The position numbers were made by a program, and so were the translations under genes. Positions 57,763 through 64,000 of a stretch of 64,000 nucleotides of DNA are shown piece after piece. This stretch comes from Salegentibacter sp. 24 (GTDB lineage Bacteria; Bacteroidota; Bacteroidia; Flavobacteriales; Flavobacteriaceae), in NCBI RefSeq assembly GCF_004362395.1, contig NZ_SNWE01000003.1:124001-188000 (forward strand), given 5' to 3'. Below the pieces are notes generated by a model, which searched no databases, was not told the DNA's origin, and saw nothing but the letters and a program-made list of their open reading frames with translations. Position 1 is the first letter of the stretch. Each line of letters begins with the position of its first letter.

Positions 57763-57780
57763 AACTAAATCGTTCTAGTT
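57763..57780. promoter_or_regulatory. LacI-type operator in front of the DUF1080 gene
   Basis: CTAAATCGTTCTAG (57765-57778), inside AACTAAATCGTTCTAGTT, agrees with the reverse complement of the GH76 site (CTAAATCGTTTTAG) at 13 of 14 positions. It has the central CG expected for a LacI-family target. It is about 75-90 bp upstream of the DUF1080 start. The only LacI regulator in the window is at 37159-38199. Confidence 0.55.
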
Positions 57781-57998
57781 AGGAAAAGGTAAATATTACT
57801 ATTATTTTTCATTTGGCAAAATTTATGAAAAATTTTTTATATTATTTAAAATTCATTTTCTTTAGCAGACCCTTAAAACCCATTGATTTTCAATTATTTA
57901 TTTTCTAGTTCATAGAGATTTTTGTAATCGATTTTCATAAATATCCTTCCTACAAATGATTTATTGAGTAGCATTATGCTGAGAATCTGCAAAATTTC

Positions 57999-58166
57999 CT
58001 AGATTTCCCACTCCACCTTTAAGGTGTTTGCTATGATTGTGAGAAGAAAGTAAGCGATAATTGAACAGTAAATTTGAATCTTAACAGCATTCCTGGTATT
58101 TCCTTAAAAAGATTTAATTTTTAAAAGCTGTTTCATCCACTTAAAAACAACTCCACCTCCCATCGC
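57999..58166 (-). pseudogene. Remnant of an IS4-family transposase C-terminus
   Basis: On the minus strand the region reads RWEVELF, then after a one-base slip FKWMKQLLKIKSF, a stop, and GNTRNAVKIQIYCSIIAYFLL. This is the conserved end of IS4-type transposases. The frameshift and stop make it non-functional, and neither inverted repeats nor the DDE core are visible. The rest of the 780-bp gap (57692-58470) contains the LacI-type operator at its lower end and otherwise only AT-rich sequence. Confidence 0.65.
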
Positions 58167-58470
58167 TTTTAATACAGAAATGTTATTTCACTCGTGCTGA
58201 TTTACTATTTTAACCCATAAAATTATTTAATTACTAATGCGAATCGAGGGTTGAAAAAATAGTAAAAAAGTAAGTCTAATTTGTTGAAAACAACGCATTA
58301 TACTTGCTCAAGTCGCTTTCAAATCGAAAATTATTTCAATGAACGTTTATCATTTATATAATCATACTTCCCAATGATTCACATACCTCTTAACCGGACA
58401 CTAATGATTTTATTTTAACATATTTCGCTGTTATTAAAAGGGTTAAACCTTATTCCCCGAAATAGGGAAT

Positions 58471-58839
58471 TCAAGTAGAAATAAAATAATTCATGGCTAA
58501 TGCAGCACTAATAATAATTAACCCAAAAAACTCCCGAGTCTTTTCAATATAAGGCTTGGTTGCCTGCATACTGTGTACGATACTTTCTTGCTTATATTTG
58601 GTAATCCATTCAAGAACTCCATTTTCTGAAAAAAATAATATCACTGCATAAACCAGGTAAAGTCCAATTGCTAAAAGATATACCAGCGGAAAATATTGCC
58701 CAAACGTCGCCAGCCCACAACCTACAGATGCTATCATATAAATAGACACCCAAAGCCACGAATCTTTATCGTTTAAATTAACATATGCAAATCCTGCAAA
58801 GGCGAGACAGAAAAAAACGTTTAAAATAGAAAACAGCAT
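58471..58839 (-). CDS. TMEM220-family membrane protein (copy 2)
   Basis: This 122-residue protein has four predicted helices. It resembles copy 1 in layout, with CLAFAGFAYVNLNDKDSWLWVSIYMIA at the start and YIEKTREFFGLIIISAAL at the end. It lies 51 bp downstream of the haem-binding HEAT-repeat gene and probably shares its transcript. Its function is unknown. Both copies sit next to cytochrome c genes, which suggests a role in the periplasmic electron or membrane process. Confidence 0.85.
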   Translation of the reverse strand: MLFSILNVFFCLAFAGFAYVNLNDKDSWLWVSIYMIASVGCGLATFGQYFPLVYLLAIGLYLVYAVILFFSENGVLEWITKYKQESIVHSMQATKPYIEKTREFFGLIIISAALAMNYFIST

Positions 58840-58890
58840 AGAATTGGTTTATTTAAATTTCTCAATAATTTAAAAACAGTGATAGCTAAC

Positions 58891-61800
58891 TTATTCTCCA
58901 TGTGAACGGGTGATTTCTTTTGAGCTACCTGCACTCATTTCATCTTCTTTTAAAGTTGCTAAATAACTTACAAGGTCACGGATTTCCTTAGCGGTAAGCA
59001 AGTGTTTCATATTTGGCATACTCGAGGTAGCATTATTCCTCTGCAATACATTCTTTTTCTGGATGATCGTATCTGGCTGATTGCCCATTTTTATTGCAAG
59101 ACTGCTATCGTTCTCAGATTGAAGTACTCCTGTAAGTTTTTGTCCATTATCAAGTTCAACTGATACAATCCCAAATCCTGGAGCCAGATCCTTACTTGGA
59201 ACTATCAAAGCCTCCAGTATTTGCTCTCGGGATAATCTTCCAGCCACCCCATTTATACGCGGCCCTGCATTTCCTCCGTAATCATCAAAAGAGTGGCATT
59301 TCATACATTGAGCAGTTGGGTGCTCCAGGAAAATTTTTCTTCCTTCCTGCTCGTTCCCTCCAAACAAACTTCCCTGATAAGCCGCCAATGCAGATTCGGA
59401 TCCCTTACCAAGGCTTATTTTTTCATAACGTGATTTTAAGGTTCGAGATTGCGTGCTGTCAATAGCCTCCGCTAATTCCAGATGAATTCCTGGCACCAGT
59501 TTTCCATGGTCCATTTTGTCCAGAAGATCCTCAAAAATTTCCTGAGAAAATTGTACAGGTATACTTCCAAGCGTGAGAACTGCTGCCTGTTTTTCTTCCA
59601 AACTCCGCTTATCAATTACTTCTGCTAATAATCGGGCAGTTAATTCTTTTGAAACATCTTGAGTTGCCAACAATTCCAGCCCTTTTATCCTTACCGATTT
59701 TTCTTTGTCAGAAATGGCCTGCTGGATAGCTTTATCCATTTGTTTATAATTCATCCCTGCTAAAGCAGTCAATGCTGAAACACGCACCTCCGGTTCGCTG
59801 TCCTTTTGTAACATTCCAAAAAGTTTGGATGATCCATTCTCGATTTGAAGCTTAGCAATAGCCATAATGGCATTGATTCGCACGGATTTTTCTCTCTCGC
59901 CAAGTAATTGGATTAAGGGTACAGCAGCTTCTTCCCTGACAAGAGTGGGATCGCGCTCTATCACCCCTCTATATCGGCCGTCCACCCGATCCAGAACAGA
60001 AGGATTAGGCCAGGTACTCAATGCTTTCAAAGCTTCAATCCGCATAGCTAAGGGAGCACTTTTTTTCTGCGCAAATCGGATAAGATTCTGCATCGCCTTT
60101 GGGCTGCCAACTCTTAAATTTGCATTAATCGAACGTCTTATCAAGGGTTCATTGGTGAATTCTGTTGTTATAAGTACATTTCCAAGTGCGGGCAATGCTT
60201 GCTCTATAGAATAATCGTCATTAATGGCACGTGCCGCCTCTGTTACAATATATTCATCCCCATCATCCAAAAATTCTGTAATCTGCGGGTGCCTAAGCCT
60301 GCGCAATGCAAGAACTGCTCCCATTCTAACAGCCGGTGAGGAGTGATCGGACAAATCTATAATAGGTGTAGCATTACCTATCCTGGCTAAAGCTAGGCTC
60401 GCAGCATGTCGGATATATTCATCTTTGTCATTATTGGCTTCCAGTAGACTAATTATAGGCTGAATAGCAGGATCATATGCAATTCTTCCCAATGCCTCGG
60501 CAGCAAAGAACCGAGCTCTGCTATGACTATCCTTTAGAAGTGGCATCAACTGGTTTCCAGCTTCCTTATATCGTATATCTCCAATCCATTTAGCTGCTTG
60601 AGCTCTTATCTCAGGATCACTATCCTTCAATAACGGTATTAATAATTGTGCATATTTTTTTTCCTTTCGGGCTAGTTGACTGATTCCCCATATGCCATGA
60701 ATACGGGCTAATTGATGGTCCTGCTGTTTGATACTTTTTTTGAATTCTTCCACCCCTTTAGCTCCTCGCTTAACCAATTCAAATTGTGCTTTTTGCCTGA
60801 CCCTCATATCAGGATTTTTTAAATATCCTCCTAGCTCACTTTCATTTACCAACGAGAAATCTGCAGAAAGTAATTTTTCCGTGAGTTGTCGTTGTGGACT
60901 TGATGCTTCTTTATCAATATCAAGCTTCCAGATTCTACCTTTATTTTTGGTATCCCATCCTTCCAGCCAGTCGGCTACATAAAGGGCTCCGTCTGGACCA
61001 AAATCCATACCAGTTGGCAATATTCCCTTAACCAGCATTTCTGTCTCGCCCAATTCAAAAGAGGCCCCGCTTGGATTTAACTTAAAGGCGTGCACCCCAG
61101 ATTGAGCGGGGTTACCGACAAATTCGGAAACAAAAAAGGTCTTTTTATATTTTTCACCCAATGCTGTCCCGGGATTGTATACCATCCCGGCAGGGCCACT
61201 TATATAATTTGCAATGGCGGGAGTAATGTAAGCTGCCTGGCCCTCAAAACGTGGCAAAAAGAGCTTCTCATCCATCCATACTTTGTAGCTATTGTTATCT
61301 GGATCCCTATATTTTCCAAACTGCCAGTTTATCCTCCAGCCTGAATCTGATCCATTAACTAAGTACACAAGCCTTTCTTTTTCACCAGGATGATCACCGT
61401 CATTATCTACACTGAAAAGATTTCCATACTCATCAAAAACAAATTCATGTGTGTTTCTCACTCCCATAGCGAATACTTCAAAATCACTCCCATCAGGATT
61501 AGCTCTGACTATAACCCCTCTGTTGGGATATTTCCACTCCTTGCCGTCCGGTCCTTGCCCGTTAAATCCTATATCCCCTATTCCCCAGTAAATTCTACCA
61601 GCCGGGCCCATCTCTAATCCAGACATCCCATGTCCTCCGAAGCCTATATGGACCCCGTATCCATGGGATATGGAAGTTTTCTCATCAGCTAGACCATCCC
61701 CATTGGAATCTTTTATTCTCCATAGATCAGGTGCCACTCCAACAAAAAGATCATCCCCCTGGATTAAAACAGCCCCTGCAACATCATTGACCTCATCATT

Positions 61801-62086
61801 GAAATCTTCTACAACAAGCTGGGAAAAATCTGCCACGCCATCTCCGGATACATCTTCCAGTCGATACACATGTTCCTTCTCCATGGTCAAATCTTTCCAA
61901 TCATGAGATCCATCGCCGTTAAGATCAGCCAGCCATTCATTTTCAGCACTGTTTTCAGGAGACAATGTTCTGTGCAAAAAATCACGTTTGTCCTCGACCG
62001 TTTGCAACTTAATTGAGGCCGTTTCCCACTCCTGATGTCCTCGTATATCAAATTCCGAATTTTTCTGTCTATTTGTTCTTGTATAA
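58891..62086 (-). pseudogene. 3' part of a PVC-type haem-binding HEAT-repeat protein, split by an IS element
   Basis: Coding continues in frame from 62086 (first codons TRTNRQKNSEFDIRGHQEWETASI after the insertion) to the stop at 58891, over 1060 residues. Domains are a propeller (FVGVAPDLWRIKDSNGDG, GFGGHGMSGLEMGPAGRIYWG), many HEAT repeats (about 390-850) and a cytochrome c domain with CMKCHSF. This is the membrane-bound dehydrogenase-like group common in Planctomycetes and Bacteroidota. The N-terminal part is on the far side of the IS element (63737-64000). The signal peptide is lost, so any remaining product from an internal TTG start at 62007 would stay in the cytoplasm without haem. Confidence 0.9.
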
Positions 62087-62120
62087 CCTTAAATCCGCAG
62101 GTTAGCATTAAAAAAGAAAA

Positions 62121-62158
62121 GGAAAAGCCACTAAAACCAAAGGTTAAAAGGCTTTTCC
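62121..62158. repeat. Terminal-region hairpin of the IS element
   Basis: GGAAAAGCC (62121-62129) and GGCTTTTCC (62150-62158) form a 9-bp perfect stem around a 20-base loop, followed by a second shorter stem TTCACC/GGTGAA at about 62171-62188. Both precede the transposase start. Such structures in IS elements often limit transposase made from outside promoters. Confidence 0.5.
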
Positions 62159-62201
62159 AATTCAAATATTTTCACCAATTTGGGTGAAAACATCGTTGCG
62201 G

Positions 62202-63476
62202 ATGAAAATTACAACTTCATTAGAAAACATACAATCATTTGGCGGGCTTAATTTTGTTTCAGCCGAATTTGACCAATTAAACCTTCCAGAAATGATTGCC
62301 CGGCACCTTGGGCAGCGCCCTTCACAAGCCAAGTTTAGCTATTCTGATATGGTCAGAAATATGTGGTCGGTTCTTTTTTCCGGAGGTGACTGCGCAGAAG
62401 ATTTGCAAACCAACTTAAAAAATGAGTTCCTGCATATCCAGGACCTCAATGTATGTTCTCCGGATACTGTTTTGCGCCTTCAGAAATCCTTGGCTCTGGG
62501 CAAGGAAATCCATATAGGCAAGTCGGGGTCTGTGAATGAATTCAGCAAACATCCCAAGCTCAATGCTCTAAACCTGGATCTGTTGCTGCAATCAAAAACA
62601 TTGTGCCCAAACCAGTCTTATGATCTTGACTTTGACCACCAGTTTATCCCTTGTGAGAAATACGATTCCAAAAAGGGCTATAAAATGAAGCAGGGCTATT
62701 TCCCGGGCGTGGCAAGCATCGGCAAACATATCGTGTATGTTGAGAACAGGAACGGCAACTCTAATGTAAAGTTCAAACAGGCGGAAACACTGCAGGACAC
62801 CTATGATCTGCTAAAAAGCCAAAACATTCAAATTGACAGGAGCCGTATGGACTGTGGCTCTTTTACAAAGGAAATCATTAAAACGGTCCAGGCCAACAGC
62901 GAAAGGTTTTACATCAGGGCTCAGCGCTGTGGTGAACTGTCCAACAAAATAAAGAACGTACAACAATGGCAAACGGTAAAAATAGGGCTGTTCGATGTGG
63001 AGGTCTGCAGTATCGAGTATACACCTTTTGGGGGCAAGAAAACATATCGGTACGTGATAAGCAGAGAAAAGAACCATACCGGCCAGACCGATGCTTTTTT
63101 TGGCGATGCCTTTACCTACAGGGCAATAGCCACTAATGACCTGGCTTCCACCGATAAAGAGATCATAGAATACTACAATCAAAGAGGGACCTCCGAAAGG
63201 ATATTTGATCAAATGAACAATGATTTTGGATGGAAGAACCTGCCCTTTTCTTTTTTAGAGGAGAATACGGTGTATATGATCCTGACGGCCATGTGCAGGA
63301 ATTTCTATTTGATGCTCTTAGAGAAATTATCCAAAAAAATACCTTTTGTGAAGCCTTACTTCAGGCTCAAAAAGTTCATCTTCCGCTTTGTAACCGTGCC
63401 TTTCAAATGGATCAGACGAGCAAGACAGAGGATCCTCAAATTATTCACCAAAAAACCCTACCACCTACTGGTTTAA
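62202..63476 (+). CDS. IS1380-family transposase
   Basis: About 424 residues from the ATG at 62202 (MKITTSLENIQSFGGLNF); a GTG at 62184 would add six. The DDE catalytic acids are visible as Asp in DLDFDHQFIPCEK, Asp in QIDRSRMDCGSF and Glu in the YNQRGTSERIFDQ signature. The basic C-terminus (KWIRRARQRILKLFTKK) is typical. It moves the IS by cut-and-paste. The frame is intact, so it should still be mobile. A short ORF in the next frame (63230-63502) is a chance frame. Confidence 0.94.
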   Translation: MKITTSLENIQSFGGLNFVSAEFDQLNLPEMIARHLGQRPSQAKFSYSDMVRNMWSVLFSGGDCAEDLQTNLKNEFLHIQDLNVCSPDTVLRLQKSLALGKEIHIGKSGSVNEFSKHPKLNALNLDLLLQSKTLCPNQSYDLDFDHQFIPCEKYDSKKGYKMKQGYFPGVASIGKHIVYVENRNGNSNVKFKQAETLQDTYDLLKSQNIQIDRSRMDCGSFTKEIIKTVQANSERFYIRAQRCGELSNKIKNVQQWQTVKIGLFDVEVCSIEYTPFGGKKTYRYVISREKNHTGQTDAFFGDAFTYRAIATNDLASTDKEIIEYYNQRGTSERIFDQMNNDFGWKNLPFSFLEENTVYMILTAMCRNFYLMLLEKLSKKIPFVKPYFRLKKFIFRFVTVPFKWIRRARQRILKLFTKKPYHLLV

Positions 63477-63736
63477 AGGTTCTAACTACCAGCAAATATT
63501 AACCTTTATGGGGAAGGTATGCCCATGTATCAGCGCTAATAGCCCTAAAACCGTTATTCGTTGCCAATCTCACTCACGGAAAAACAGTGGGGTTAAAAAA
63601 AAACAAAATAAGGATATGAGTACACCCAAATAACAGAATTTGTAAAAATATAACCCAAAACAGAAGACAAAAAACCTTAAATTCACCCTACAAAATAGAT
63701 TTTAAAATCACTAATTAACTACCTGCGGATTTAAGG

Positions 63737-64000
63737 TATAATACAAATTCCCCTGATCATCTATATCTATAGCAATAGGATCAGCTACCAGAGAATCTAC
63801 TCCCCATATCTTGAGGCTGAGTCCGTTGGCAATTTCAGGATTAATTAATTCCTCGATATCTTTAGCCAAGGCTGTTGCAACCTCCGAATCCATTTGCTCT
63901 ATTCTTGTATCAACCGGATCATTTTTACAGCTAAATAGAAAAAGAGCACATAAAAAAGAGCACAACCAAAGAAAAGAAGTGTTATTAACAAAAAAACAAT
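63737..64000 (-). pseudogene. 5' part of the split haem-binding HEAT-repeat protein
   Basis: On the minus strand the frame enters from beyond the window, runs through a lipoprotein-type signal (LCALFLFSC) and continues as EQMDSEVATALAKDIEEL to DDQGNLYYT. It is cut by the IS at 63736, then reads five foreign residues to a stop at 63711. The lost junction is restored by removing the IS and one TATAA copy: LYYT then joins RTNRQKNSEF of the downstream part. The real start is past 64000. With a signal or lipobox the intact product would have been exported. Confidence 0.9.

Larger units (their letters stand above)
62087..63736 (+). mobile_element. IS1380-family insertion sequence, 1650 bp
   Basis: Ends are exact: the left 16 bp CCTTAAATCCGCAGGT (62087-62102) is the perfect inverse of the right end (63721-63736). 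The element is flanked by a 5-bp target duplication TATAA (62082-62086 and 63737-63741). It carries one transposase gene of the IS1380 type. The size and 5-bp duplication fit that family. Because ends and duplication are unchanged, insertion was recent. The 240 bp after the transposase stop (63477-63720) has no gene. Confidence 0.93.

Noticed and set aside
63230-63502. Plus-strand ORF of 90 codons overlapping the transposase end
   Set aside because: It lies in another frame of the intact transposase gene and has no sensible protein pattern. A programmed frameshift is not usual for IS1380 elements.
1-64000. CRISPR arrays, tRNA or rRNA genes, prophage
   Set aside because: No regularly spaced repeats, tRNA-like or rRNA-like sequence, or phage structural genes were seen when reading through both strands.

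Overview
The window looks like a piece of a Flavobacteriaceae (Bacteroidota) chromosome. The support is a SusC/SusD pair, many secreted glycoside hydrolases with Bacteroidota-style signal peptides or lipoboxes, an FHS-type sugar MFS transporter, an AT-rich background and few Shine-Dalgarno sequences. Almost every gene is on the minus strand, so the biological reading direction runs from high to low coordinates. I saw no tRNA, rRNA or CRISPR array.

Region 1 (about 1-19.7 kb) is a polysaccharide-utilisation locus (PUL) for alpha-mannose-rich, GlcNAc-containing glycans, most simply high-mannose N-glycans. In transcription order it holds a GH92 alpha-mannosidase, a sodium:solute symporter, a cytoplasmic GH130 enzyme, a CBM9-like protein, a GHL10 lipoprotein, a GH20 hexosaminidase, a second GH92, SusC, SusD and a partial secreted protein. 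A divergent LytS/LytTR two-component pair (17954-19728) sits at its head. The same paired motif occurs between the LytS gene and the first GH92 gene and again upstream of SusC, so the pair probably controls both transcription units.

Region 2 (19.8-22.2 kb) is a small island of toxin-antitoxin genes. It contains YefM-YoeB with a candidate operator, a broken copy of yoeB, an MntA/HepT pair and degraded sequence.

Region 3 (22.2-46.5 kb) is a second glycan-degradation block. It encodes an MFS transporter, three more GH92 enzymes, two GH43 enzymes, a ROK sugar kinase, a GH97_N/GH125 chimera, an esterase, a GH76 endo-alpha-1,6-mannanase, a LacI regulator, a PHP-like secreted protein, a sulfatase and a DUF4965-type glutaminase-like protein. 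GH76 plus GH125-like plus GH92 is the enzyme set used on fungal-type alpha-mannan. Regions 1 and 3 could therefore split mannan and N-glycan work between them.

Region 4 (46.7-53.2 kb) is a complete, tightly packed eboA-B-C-D-E-F cluster. This conserved but poorly understood system is linked in cyanobacteria to moving a precursor into the periplasm.

Region 5 (53.3-64.0 kb) contains two TMEM220-type membrane proteins, a beta-propeller protein ending in a cytochrome c domain, a DUF1080/PA14 protein and a very large HEAT-repeat/cytochrome c protein. The large gene has been split by a 1650-bp IS1380-family element with exact 16-bp inverted repeats and a 5-bp target duplication. A LacI-type operator almost identical to the one in front of GH76 lies in front of the DUF1080 gene, which ties region 5 to region 3. 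An IS4-type transposase remnant lies at about 58.0-58.2 kb.
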